A DNA stretch of 64,000 bases. It comes from Parus major (Eukaryota > Chordata > Aves > Passeriformes > Paridae). Below, piece by piece: positions 25,540 through 35,747 of this stretch. Numbering within the stretch: position 1 is the first letter of the stretch; each line of letters begins with the position of its first letter. Both the position numbers and the translations under genes were made by a program. Where the stretch lies: NCBI RefSeq assembly GCF_001522545.3, contig NC_031779.1, positions 2,254,464 to 2,318,463 on the forward strand, written 5' to 3'. Below the pieces are notes generated by a model, which saw only the letters and a list, made by a program, of their open reading frames with translations, was not told where the DNA came from and made no database searches.

Positions 25540-25800
25540 GAATACGCGGTGCCCTGCACTTTAGTGGGGCTTTAAGATGGGGGGTGGGAGGGGGGGAAGG
25601 GGAGCGGAAGCATTAGAAACGGCATTCAGAGCTCTTAGCCTGTCTTTTGTCCTCTGTTTGTTTTTGGTTTTTTTCCTGGCCGCATTCAGATTGCCGGCTT
25701 TGTCTGTGTTTGTGAAGTGCTATTAACATCGATGGCATCGCTGCCATAGCCATAACAATAAGAGGCATCGATCCGCACTGAGTAAAGGTCTGAGGACCCA
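25540..25800. promoter_or_regulatory. Mixed G-run and AT segment with paired ATCGAT sites
   Basis: A G-rich tract at about 25576-25606 is followed by AT-richer DNA with CATCGAT at 25727-25733 and 25766-25772, 39 bp apart. ATCGAT is a CUX-type site. It lies about 1.1 kb before the CpG island. Function inferred. Confidence 0.2.
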
Positions 25801-26922
25801 CTGAGAGGGGCCAGGCTGAGTTTCCTTGATGGCAGGAGAGTTCGTGCAGGCACACACGCGTTGTCACCCCACTGTGTTTCTTGCCATGAGGATGCCCAAG
25901 CGCATGCGGGCACACACCTGATGGGTACCCACCCTTCCAGACGAGCCGGGATCTGGGGGAGCCGAGGAGTAGGCAGGAGTGGGAGCAGAGAGCCGGAGTG
26001 ATTCAGCCCTCAGCTGGCGAATTCACTGTGCCCACCCTTTGTTTATTCCTCCCCTGCTCAGAAGCTCGCCTGTGCCAAGCAGGAGGATAACGGGGCTCCG
26101 GGGAGGCAGCAGCCTCTGCCTGAGTGCCAGGAGGGGATCGAGCTTCCCGGGGCACTGCAGGGACACGAGCTTGGATGGCCTCTCCTGCGTTCCATGGCAG
26201 GCTGGTGGTTAGGCCATCGCACAGGAGAGGCCTGGGGCCAGCTCAAAAGCTCCCACTTGCTCAAGGAGCCGTTCAAGGGAAGGCTCATGGGACCCAGTGA
26301 AAAGACTCGTGGCCCCAGCCCGTGCTGCTGCAGAGGGCCCTGGTGCCCCTGCCTTCGGTCCGCCTTGGCCGGCAGCCAGGGACAGCTGGGTAGAAGCAGG
26401 ACAGAGCAGGAAACACCCCAGGAGAGCCCAGCCGAGAGGAAGCAGGAGGGGAAAGTGCACATTACAAGGAAAGTTTGTGTCCATTACTGCTGGAGAAATC
26501 AGCCTCAGCTGTGAGAGCCAGCGCTGGGCAAATCTAATGCTGCTCGATAAAGAGTGTCCATTATGGAAGGGGGGAAGCGGTAGGCAGTGTTCGGGAAATC
26601 GTGCACTTAGTCCTGAATGAAAGGCCACCAGCTTGGCTTGCGCCGGGTCCTTCGAGGGGCCCTTCGGGATCACCAGGTCCCAGACCTGTCCTCGAAGGCG
26701 TCCCCTCTCCGCTTGCAGCCCTTTCCCTCTTACGTGCTGGGGTGGGGGGTGGCACTGTAAAGAGGAGCAAAACGCTGTGCTGAGGTAGCTGCTGTAGGGC
26801 AGAGCGTCCGGAATCCCCGGGGTAGACCGGCACCGTCCCTCGGCGGACACGGGCAGGGCTGGGCACCGACGCGACGGTGACGGACAGAGCTCCGTCGGTC
26901 CGTCCTCTGCGGGCAGCGAGGC

Positions 26923-27461
26923 NNNNNNNNNNNNNNNNNNNNNNNNNNNNNNNNNNNNNNNNNNNNNNNNNNNNNNNNNNNNNNNNNNNNNNNNNNNNNN
27001 NNNNNNNNNNNNNNNNNNNNNNNNNNNNNNNNNNNNNNNNNNNNNNNNNNNNNNNNNNNNNNNNNNNNNNNNNNNNNNNNNNNNNNNNNNNNNNNNNNNN
27101 NNNNNNNNNNNNNNNNNNNNNNNNNNNNNNNNNNNNNNNNNNNNNNNNNNNNNNNNNNNNNNNNNNNNNNNNNNNNNNNNNNNNNNNNNNNNNNNNNNNN
27201 NNNNNNNNNNNNNNNNNNNNNNNNNNNNNNNNNNNNNNNNNNNNNNNNNNNNNNNNNNNNNNNNNNNNNNNNNNNNNNNNNNNNNNNNNNNNNNNNNNNN
27301 NNNNNNNNNNNNNNNNNNNNNNNNNNNNNNNNNNNNNNNNNNNNNNNNNNNNNNNNNNNNNNNNNNNNNNNNNNNNNNNNNNNNNNNNNNNNNNNNNNNN
27401 NNNNNNNNNNNNNNNNNNNNNNNNNNNNNNNNNNNNNNNNNNNNNNNNNNNNNNNNNNNNN
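26923..27461. other. Assembly gap (539 N) in the CpG island
   Basis: Run of undetermined bases. It probably hides GC-rich promoter or 5' UTR sequence of LINGO1, since both borders are CpG-dense. Any reading frame crossing it is meaningless. Confidence 1.
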
Positions 27462-27543
27462 CGCCGCCGCCGTTCGTGCTGTCGCTGCGGAGAGGGGGAG
27501 CTGCGCTACTGCAGGTGGAGGTTTGGCGGGGGGGCCGGGGGAG

Positions 27544-27589
27544 ATGCCATTTCTGACCGAAGGAGATCGCCGGCGAGGATGAGATGCGG
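27544..27589 (+). promoter_or_regulatory. Two short upstream ORFs overlapping the LINGO1 long-form start
   Basis: uORF1 runs from the ATG at 27544 to the TGA at 27580-27582 (12 codons). uORF2 starts at 27579, overlapping the uORF1 stop as ATGA. After splicing to 42671 it reads Met-Arg-Cys-Gly and then TGA at 42672-42674. The main long-form ATG is at 27584, inside uORF2. The stop of uORF2 lies 8 nt before the ATG at 42683. The coordinates are read directly from sequence. Control of start choice is inferred, and it depends on the exon 1/exon 2 junction being correct. Confidence 0.5.
27584..27589 (+). CDS. LINGO1: Proposed LINGO1 coding exon 1 end (two codons, Met-Arg) with GTAAGC donor
   Basis: ATG CGG is followed directly by a good 5' splice site (GTAAGC at 27590-27595) inside the CpG island. 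Splicing in phase 0 to the acceptor ending at 42670 gives [10 protein letters not shown], a 619-residue protein. From memory, the human long form (620 residues) also has a six-residue extension of the type M-Q-V-S-K-R ahead of its M-L-A-G start, so the junction fits. An in-frame TGA at 27554 and no intervening in-frame ATG make 27584 the first usable start in this frame. The 5' end of the exon is unknown: the gap ends only 122 nt upstream. The boundary rests on splice consensus and frame logic, with no transcript seen. Confidence 0.55.
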
Positions 27590-28655
27590 GTAAGCGGGAC
27601 GGGGAACCGGAGCGAGCCACGGGGATGGCGGGACCGGCGAGGCGGGGAGCGGGGCTCCGTGGCCCCGGGACGGCGCCGCCGCGCCTCCCCGGGGCCGGAC
27701 CCTGCGCGGAGGGAGCGGGGCTGGGAACTCGGTGCGTGCCCCAGGGTGCGGGGGAGCCGTGTGCTCCGGGAGCTGCCGCCCGCCAGCCCCGCCGGTGCGG
27801 ATGCTGCCGCCTTCCCGCCCCGCTCTGCCCGGGCGCTCCCCTCTGGCCATCTCCTCGCCGCACCCCCGCACCGTTCCCGCAGCCTCGGCGCAGCCCCTGC
27901 GGGAGCTACGGACCAGGCGGAGCCGGGGCCCCAGCGAGAGGACTGGGGCTCGGCGGGACTGAGGCTGTATCCTGATAGGGAGTATCCTCTTCTCTCGGTA
28001 GTTCCCGGGTGAATTGGCCGGCCTGGAGCAGATGCCTTGTTCAGGTAGGGAACGGATAGTCTGGACAGCGCTGCCCTCCGGGACTGGCAGGAAAGCAGGG
28101 ATCAGCCTTAAGCTGGCTGTGCCCATATCATTCCCAGCAAGGATTAACTCAAGAGGAGGAATTGTTCCTCTGGCCATCCCCAAAGCAAAGGCATTAAGGG
28201 TTAAAGACGGGCAGGGAGAGCTCTCCAGCCCTGAGCGAGCAGATTGGAGGCAGGAGTCATGGGGAGGGGGTATTTTCCAGGGCAGGGGTTCACCTCTCTA
28301 TCACCAGCCCCCCCAGCCTGGAGATAGGTGAGTCGGGGACGTGGGGAGTTAATGCCGAGTGGGGCGATTCCTCAGACTCCGAGAGGGCTCTGGGGGCTCT
28401 GAAGCCCTGCCTGGGCTGAGCCCCACGCCCCGGAGCCAGGAGCAAACCCAGAGATGCTGGGCCAGGGTCAGGCTGCCGGCGCGGGCTCTGCCCTCGGTTT
28501 ATGTCTGGCAGAAAAAAGAAGTGGTTAATGTTAAAGGAGCTCCACAGGGCAGTGGGGGATTGCGAGGATGTCCAGGAGCCTGTTTGGCAGAAGGGCTCTG
28601 GGAGCCCTCCCGGGAGGTGCCGGCGCTTGTTGCTCTCCGTTATTGTGTGTAGGTT

Positions 28656-28715
28656 ATTGGATTTTTCACCTTGCGCCTTGGATGTATAAATAGCCCCGTG
28701 TGACGGGTAGAGGCA
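28656..28715 (+). promoter_or_regulatory. Candidate TATA-box promoter with inverted CCAAT box
   Basis: TATAAATAG lies at 28685-28693 and an inverted CCAAT (ATTGG) at 28656-28660. Normal spacing would place a transcription start near 28715. It stands at the downstream shoulder of the CpG island and just ahead of a possible alternative first exon. The motifs are seen directly; promoter activity is inferred. Confidence 0.4.
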
Positions 28716-28737
28716 CGACTCGATCCAGGTGCTGGAG

Positions 28738-28809
28738 ATGCCACCTCCGAGGAGGAACGGGAGTGTTGGTGCCGCGAAAGTGATTTGCACGAGGAGGGAG
28801 GGACAGCGG
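28738..28809 (+). CDS. LINGO1: Possible alternative LINGO1 first coding exon (24 codons)
   Basis: ATG at 28738 opens exactly 24 codons before a donor-like GTGAGC at 28810-28815. Splicing to 42671 would keep the LINGO1 frame and give a 641-residue protein with an Arg-rich N-terminus (first residues MPPPRRNGSV) ahead of V-R-D-R-M. An in-frame TAG at 28708 precedes it. The TATA box at 28685 would place a start near 28715. The frame match has a one in three chance by luck, and no transcript is seen. The extension would place about 28 residues before the known signal-peptide region, which may impair its use. It could equally be non-coding sequence. Confidence 0.25.
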
Positions 28810-29310
28810 GTGAGCGTGGGCACTGGTGGGATCGGCTTTGCTCGGGCTGGTTGGCGTCGCCGAGGCTCTGCTGCCTCTCCCTGCCTGTCCCTGCCCCAGC
28901 TGCCGCCCCAGCAATCGCCATCCGCGATTCTTCCCGGCGAACGCCCTTTCCAGCAAAGGCAGTCGCCGCTGGCCGGCAGCAGGGGATCGCTGTGACTGCC
29001 CTGCTGCTCTCTGGGGTCTCGACTCGCGGAGAGAAGTTCATGCATTCCCAGGAAGAGCCCCACTCCGTGGATCTCCCTCCATCTCCCCTTTCTCCGCACC
29101 ACCTCCCAGAGCCCGGCTGTGGCTCTGCAATGATATCCCTTCCACAGCCCCATCCCAGCCCTTCTGCCAGCCTTAACCATCTCACTGCTCTGCACCTTGT
29201 AGCAGCCCTGACCTGACCTTCACGCTGGAGATTGTTGTGGAGCAGCAGTGTGGCCGTGCCTCTGGCCGTGTCTTCCAGCACAGGGCCTGCACAGACCATA
29301 CAGGACTGCC

Positions 29311-29930
29311 CAGCCCATCCCCACCCAAAGGCAGCTATCCCAGCCTCTATCCCAGCCCATCCTCACCCAAAGGCAGCTATCCCAGCCTCTATCCCAGCCC
29401 ATCNNNNNNNNNNNNNNNNNNNNNNNNNNNNNNNNNNNNNNNNNNNNNNNNNNNNNNNNNNNNNNNNNNNNNNNNNNNNNNNNNNNNNNNNNNNNNNNNN
29501 NNNNNNNNNNNNNNNNNNNNNNNNNNNNNNNNNNNNNNNNNNNNNNNNNNNNNNNNNNNNNNNNNNNNNNNNNNNNNNNNNNNNNNNNNNNNNNNNNNNN
29601 NNNNNNNNNNNNNNNNNNNNNNNNNNNNNNNNNNNNNNNNNNNNNNNNNNNNNNNNNNNNNNNNNNNNNNNNNNNNNNNNNNNNNNNNNNNNNNNNNNNN
29701 NNNNNNNNNNNNNNNNNNNNNNNNNNNNNNNNNNNNNNNNNNNNNNNNNNNNNNNNNNNNNNNNNNNNNNNNNNNNNNNNNNNNNNNNNNNNNNNNNNNN
29801 NNNNNNNNNNNNNNNNNNNNNNNNNNNNNNNNNNNNNNNNNNNNNNNNNNNNNNNNNNNNNNNNNNNNCACCCAAAGGCAGCTATCCCAGCCTCTGTCCC
29901 AGCCCATCCCTATCTCACAGCAGCTATCCC
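29311..29930. repeat. 42-bp minisatellite spanning an assembly gap
   Basis: Two copies of a 42-bp unit containing CACCCAAAGGCAGCTATCCC before the gap and at least one more after it, then degenerate shorter copies of CAGCTATCCCAGCC to about 30030. 42 is a multiple of three, so frames stay open on both strands without being coding. The gap probably holds more copies. Confidence 0.85.
29404..29868. other. Assembly gap (465 N) in the minisatellite
   Basis: Undetermined bases bordered on both sides by the same 42-bp repeat unit, so the assembly probably failed in the repeat array. The true length is unknown. Confidence 1.
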
Positions 29931-30559
29931 AGCCCATCCCCACTGACAGCTGCCCTAGCCCTTTCCCACCTTACAGCTGCTATCAGCACCTCTCACAGCC
30001 CTTCCCCACCTCAACACCAGCTATCCCAGCCAGCATCATTGCCCAAACCTTTCTTCCCCTGCTTCTTCCCTGTCAGTTCCCCTGGTTCCAAGAGCACGCT
30101 TTGTCTCTGTCCTGGACCTCTTGCAGAGACAGATGGCCAGAACAGCTGTGCCGGTGCCAGGAGCAGAGGGGCAGCTCCCGCTCCCGGTGCCAAAGCCCCA
30201 CTCAGCCCTCTGCCCATCCAGCAGAGTGGCTGGGGTGCGGTAGGAGGACACGTCTGGGTTGGCTGTGCCTTCTCACACGCTGCTCCTGGCTCTTTCCTGG
30301 ATCCCGTTGGCACGGCTGCTGAATGCCATGGAGGAGAGGGGGCCTCTGGAGCTCTCAGATGATGAGCAGGGCCAAGAGGGAAATGTGCCCTTGGCTAAAG
30401 CCTCCATGGCTTCCCACAGAGAGTTTTCCCCATAGCACCTGCCCGCTCCTGTGTTCACGCAGCCCCAGCTCTCGCTGGGTCTCGTGGGATGGGCAGGAGG
30501 TGACTGGAGGAGACAGTGACTCTGCTTTTACAGCTCCTGGGGAAGAGTCAGGTTTTCCA

Positions 30560-30900
30560 GGCCTTCTTGTGGACGGATTAATTACTAAACAAATGGCTGT
30601 ACCACCGTAACAGCGTACTGTGCTGCAGTTATTCTACACCTGTAATGTAATTACTGTGTGATACCTCTAATTACCACTGTTTCCTGGAAGGTTAACAGCA
30701 TCACTGAAGGACTTCTGTTTTCTTTACTATCCTGCTTCACGTAGCCACAGTAGCACTGCTGAAGTTAGTGCTGCTCCATGTAAGTGACAAGTATAAAATC
30801 CTCTAACTTGAGGCTTTAATTCAGGGGTTGATAAATGACTTTATAATAACACCACAATTACAGTGTAATTACAGTTGTTGAATTATAAAACACAACACAA
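30560..30900. promoter_or_regulatory. AT-rich island with homeodomain-type repeats, candidate intronic enhancer
   Basis: Many TAATTA/TAATTAC cores at 30575-30685. At 30856-30875 AATTACAGT is repeated directly with an 11-bp period, and the first 15 bp are a near-palindrome. Flanks are GC-rich. Confidence 0.35.
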
Positions 30901-32739
30901 CCTGTTGGAGCTTGATGAGGTAAGTTGGATGACCACTGGGTGCTGCTATTTGGTGGGACCCTGTCCTTGGAGGCAGAGCTGGCAATGGGCACATCTCTGT
31001 GAACATTCAGGTGGAAAACACAACTCACAGCTTGGTCAGGGTGGGTGTTTGGTCTCTCCAACACAGCCAGTGCACTGAGTCAGCAGCTCTCCTCTGTTCT
31101 CTGCTGAACCTCAGGCAGGGCTCATCCTACCATGAGCAGAAATGGCTTTTGGTGGGAAAAAAGCCAGAAGAGCTTTTCAGGTAGCAGGGAAGGCTGGGAT
31201 GAGAGAGAATAGGGCTCCAAATGCTTAACTCAAATCAAACAATCCAAGAAAAACAAAGGGAGAAAGAAGTGGAAGGCCGTGACCTCAATTTTCTTTTTTG
31301 TCAATTTTTTCCACTTTCTTTCTATCCAGGAGAGTAAAAATGGGAGCTTTTGGCAGGGAATGGCTGCAGGGAGAGAGATCTCTCTGCCTCTGCTGTGTCC
31401 CAGCACCCTGTGACCGTGCCTGGGGATGTGCCTTACTTACATCCAGTGCTGGTGGCTGTTTGAACCTGTTGCCTGTTGGGCAGTGCCAGGAAATGTGTGA
31501 TACTGAGGGGGAGAGGGGTGTCTGGAGATGGGGCTTACTTGGGGGACAAACACCAGCCAGAGTCCCCCCTTCCCAGTGCTTCCCCAGCCCCCAGGCACTG
31601 TCAGCAGCATGGTGTGGCCTCTGTCCCCTTGTCACCAGGAGAAAGCTGGCTCCTACAGAGGTGGCTGTGTCTGAGCAGCGTTGTCAGTTTGACCCAGGAA
31701 ACTGAATAAATGCTGGTAAATGTCACCGAGAGTGACATCATCATCTCCCCTTCAGCCCAGGCAGGGCAGGAGGTCACACCAGTCTGGCTCAGGAAGAGGG
31801 GACAGCAGGGGGAGTGCCCAGCCTTGAGTAGAGACCCCAGCCATTGTTCTGGGGTGATTGCTGGGTGATTCCCACCTTTCAGGAGCAGCAATCGGGAATG
31901 GCCAATGGGACCTCTCTGGGCCTGCGTGGGATGCATGGAGAATACTGGTGCAGCATGGCTGTGTTGGGGGAGCCCTGCCATGAGCCCCACCAGTGGCTCT
32001 GTCCTCCCTCTGGCCTCACCAACATCTTGGCCACCATCTCTTGCCCTCCCCAGGCCTGCACCCCATCCAGACAGCATCTCCTGCCTGAATAAGGATCAGG
32101 CAGGGCAGCAGCTCAGTGTCCCTGTCACAGTGGCTGGGGAACTTGGCTTCCTTTTGCTCATTCCCATGGTTAAGCACAGAAGTGGTTCTCTTTAACCATC
32201 CTGCATGGTTTTTTCCATCATTTTATTCACATCTCTGCAAGCTGGTCAGTGCCTTGGCATCCTGCAATGGACATGTGTACAAGAAGCATTCCTCTCCTGG
32301 GCTCCACAGGAGTATCCTCGCAGAGACCAAAAGCTTTCCTCACTGAAGCACTTGTGTCGTTTGTCTCAGGGCTGGGGTCATTGTTTGGAGGTGGGGACAG
32401 TCCTTGGGTGAGCTGGAGGGTCCCCACAGGGAGCAGGGACAGAGTGAGGAGGTGCAGAATTGGCCTGTGCCTCCCAGGACATGATTCCTGTGGTCCAGCA
32501 TTGTCCAAGGGATGCTCAAATGGCAAAATGCCTGTGGTTGCCATCAGAGTGGGCAGAGCTCTGCTCTGGGGGACAGGCTGGCCGTGGTTCTCTGGGGGAT
32601 GTGCCCCTGAGCACCCAGCCCTGCCCTTGGGGCTGTAAGGTTCCTGATGCACCCTGCCACCCCACACAGCCCTCATTTCCCTGGCAGCCCTTCCCCTCCC
32701 CACCCTATATTGCTCTTAGTTGTATCAGTAGGACCCACT

Positions 32740-32960
32740 ATTTTTATTTTTTTTTTGTTATTTCCATTCAGTTTCTTCATCAGAATGCAAAACATTAAAT
32801 ATCACTCTGGTAATTATGGTTAATTTCATAACCTGCACCTTAATTGGATTGGTCTCTGATGGGGAATTCTCGTAGGAGGGAGAAGCAGAAATATTTTGAC
32901 ATGATCTATTCTTTCATCTCTTTGTTTGGATTTGAGATGTCGAGTGTGAAATGGGAAACA
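32740..32960. promoter_or_regulatory. AT-rich intronic island
   Basis: A T-rich run at 32740-32760 is followed by GGTAATTATGGTTAATTTC, CTTAATTGGATTGG and similar cores. Candidate regulatory element; weak support. Confidence 0.2.
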
Positions 32961-34129
32961 ACTGATTTAGACCTCAGAGGCAACCTGGGGGTGGTGAGCA
33001 AAGCCTGAGTATTCCAGAGGCACTTCTCACCCTCCAGCAGCCAAACCTATCTCTCCCAACCCAAACCCAGCTATTTCCCAGCCCTCCTTTGGATTGGGAA
33101 TAGTCACAGGGAGCCAGATCCATCTGGTCTACCCAAAACGCGAGTCTGAGGAGCCAGGGAGGCATCACCGTAAGCTCTGGCCTGGTGTCTTGTTCTGCTG
33201 GCCACAGCTTTGTGTGCTGTAGCACAGAGCAAGGCACGGCACTCCACAGGCTCCCTGAGAGTCCAAAGACTTCAGGGGTGTGAGACAGACCCACAGGGAC
33301 ACCTCTTTTCTGCTGGGAATTGGGCACACAGCAGTCCATGGACATCCCCAGGGCTGGAGAGAGACACCAGTCTCTTTGTGCCATGGTGGTATCTCAGTGC
33401 TGCAGCCCAGGGCAGCCAGTCCTGGGGGAGCCCTGGGGCCCCACCGCTTGTCTGGGGCTGTGCCGTGGGGTGGCAATCCCACCGAGCCGGCATCTCCCTG
33501 CCACTTTGGGCCTGAGCTACAGCTTGCTCTGGGAACCGCAGAATTGCGCTGCCATTAGGTGCTGCCATTAAACTGATTTGTGCTCAGCCTGTTTATCCGT
33601 TTCAATGGGAAACGGCAGCGAAATGGAAACCCTGGCCTTGCATTTCCGATGCACTGTATTTCCCCATGATTACTTTTGTCCTCACGTACAGTCCAGAGCG
33701 CAGGCTCCGTGTCATTATCCACAGTGCTGGGAGAGGAGGAAAGGGCAGAAAGGGTTGCTTTCAGCTCAAGCAAAACGCAGCAAACCCACCCCATAGCTGC
33801 CTTCTTTTGAGGGCAATGGGGAGCCACTCCATCCCCATGGTGGATCCCTCTCTTTTTACCATGCCCACGGGCTCAGCATGTCCTGGAAAGGCTGAGGAAT
33901 GGCACGGCTGAGTCTGCCCCTGTGCTGATGCTGACACCCCTTGTCGTGGGCATTAAAACAACTGCCTTGCACAGCCTCATACCTGCCAAGGATTTCTATC
34001 AGCCCAAACCCTGTCCAAACCTCCCTGCCTGCAGGATTTGGGCTGGGAAGGGCTGGCAGCCCCTCACCCGCTCTGCCCGGCTGTGTGGGTTCAGCTGGAT
34101 GCAGGACAGGCGGGTTCAGCCGTGCCTCG

Positions 34130-34420
34130 GCGCAGTTTGTTTTTATCTAATCCATTTTATTGTTGAATGAAACAATAACAGCAAATACAGGCCCTGAAGA
34201 CAAGCCATAAATAATGCAAAAATCAAACAAGTGAGAAAGGGGGAAAGAAAAAGGAATTATACATGTAAAACCAGCCCAGAGAAAACCAGGCTGGGAAGAA
34301 GAATCTTCCCTCTGCACTTGCTATTGCTCATGCTTTCTGTGCCTCCCTTTTCTCCATTTCTCTCTGAAAATTCCTGCGGCACCAAATTTGTGATTATGTG
34401 AACAAAACTTAATAATAACT
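34130..34420. promoter_or_regulatory. AT-rich intronic island with inverted SOX-type sites
   Basis: TTATTGTT at 34157-34164 and AACAATAA at 34171-34178 are exact inverted copies around a 6-nt spacer; each contains a SOX core. AT-rich sequence continues to about 34410. Confidence 0.3.
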
Positions 34421-35093
34421 GGGAGGGGGGGAGAGAGAGAGATCTGTCTTGCGGGAAGGAGTCGGGAAATGAGGTGGATGGAGTGAACCGGGGCTTCCAT
34501 CTCTCTCCGTGTCTTGAAGCAGAGCTGTGCTCTGCCCCATGTCCCTGTGGGGTGTGGAGCAAGGACAGATCTCCTGATGCCACTGGTGCTTGTGGGAGCC
34601 CTGGCAGCATGGCACACACAGTCCCTTGACCCTTGCCACTTGTCCTACCAGTGGGTGATCCCAGAGCCAGCTCTGCCAGGCTGGGCTGCACTTGGCTTCT
34701 CCCAAAGGCTTCTGAGGCCACTTATTTTAGGCAGCAGTATAAAAATATCAGGGCTAGTCCTAAAGCGGGGTAAATCAGCAGGTTTCCCTGAGGTCAGCAA
34801 AGCTGACAGCTTTATGTCCTGTGTCCTTTGAAGTTCTCTCGCCGCTATCCCAAAGGTTTCCAGGGGAAAACGCAGTGCTCCAGAGCAGCCCTTGTACTTT
34901 TCTTGGTATCCTGTGCTGGTTGTAGGGGGATTCAAGGGATGTGCCCTGGGAACAGAAGTGATGCTGTAAGTACAGTCTAAGCTTAAATTAAATGTAAGGA
35001 ACGTGACTGATCCCTGGGCCTGCTGTTCCCCAGCCTTTGGGACTTTGATCTGGGGTTTCAACCTTTGAGCAGTGGCAGGGATGCAGTAGGGAC

Positions 35094-35743
35094 TGTCCTG
35101 GTTTAGGGCAAATTTGGGAGAAAACCTCCAATGGGCGGCCCCCCCCCCCCGCCCAGGAAGGAAACCCACATGGCCCCTTTCTCCCACCCCCTAACTTGTT
35201 CAGAAAGAGATTTCTCTGAGAGAAGTGGAAAAAACCTGTTTATTTAACAGGCACAGCACTACCCAGCACAAGAATGAACAATATCAAATTACAAAACCTC
35301 TCACTGCTTTGAAGAGATGACAAATTCAGAGGGTCTCTTTCCTGTGGGTGTTGGCTCTGTTATCAGTCCCTCTGGCGCTGAAAAATGCCGCTGCCCAGGC
35401 TGGGCTCCCGGTAGTCCACGGGTGCGAGCTCCCAGTGCTCCCCCGAGTCCCCAGTCCAGAGCAGGTTTGATCTGTTCCAAGGAAAAAGGAAAGAAAACAG
35501 TCCAGGAAGATCTCTCTGCTCTGGCTAGCTGGAATGCCAAGGCGATCTGTGTCTTGTCTGTCTGTGCTGTAGTCAAAACCTCGTCCGGGATCAGGGGGGA
35601 GCAAGTACAGTCTCTGATAACAGACTCGGTGCTTCTTTTCCACTCACTTTTACTCTCAGAAGAAATTTTAAGAATACAAAACCTGTGTCTGGGCTAGGTG
35701 GACAAATGGGGATACAATTTAACATCATAATCAACCCAGGACA
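35094..35743 (-). mobile_element. Solo LTR of an endogenous retrovirus
   Basis: 650 bp bounded by TGTCCTGG and CCAGGACA, with a 4-bp flanking duplication GGAC (35090-35093 and 35744-35747). On the minus strand there is an AATAAA about 150 bp before the end, followed by an R-U5-like segment, which sets the orientation. A 12-C run lies at 35139-35150. There is no gag, pol or env around it, so it is a recombination remnant. The terminal sequence is of a type frequent in songbird genomes (from memory; family not assigned). Confidence 0.85.
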
Positions 35744-35747
35744 GGAC

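Larger units (their letters stand above)
26800..28060. promoter_or_regulatory. CpG island, probable LINGO1 promoter (partly hidden by a gap)
   Basis: Very high density of CG dinucleotides on both sides of the gap at 26923-27461, with short CCG runs at 27462-27473 and G-rich tracts near 27526-27541. This contrasts sharply with the CpG-poor flanks. The proposed first exon of LINGO1 lies in it at about 27540-27589. CpG density falls after about 28060 but remains raised to about 29000. The transcription start is not visible and may lie in the gap. Confidence 0.8.

Noticed and set aside
26730..27863. Long minus-strand open frame across the CpG island
   Set aside because: More than a third is undetermined bases and the rest is stop-poor GC-rich sequence. 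No domain is present.
29232..30362. Open frames of over 350 codons on + and similar ones on - around 29.2-30.3 kb
   Set aside because: They run through the gap and a 42-bp repeat whose length is a multiple of three, so they stay open by construction.
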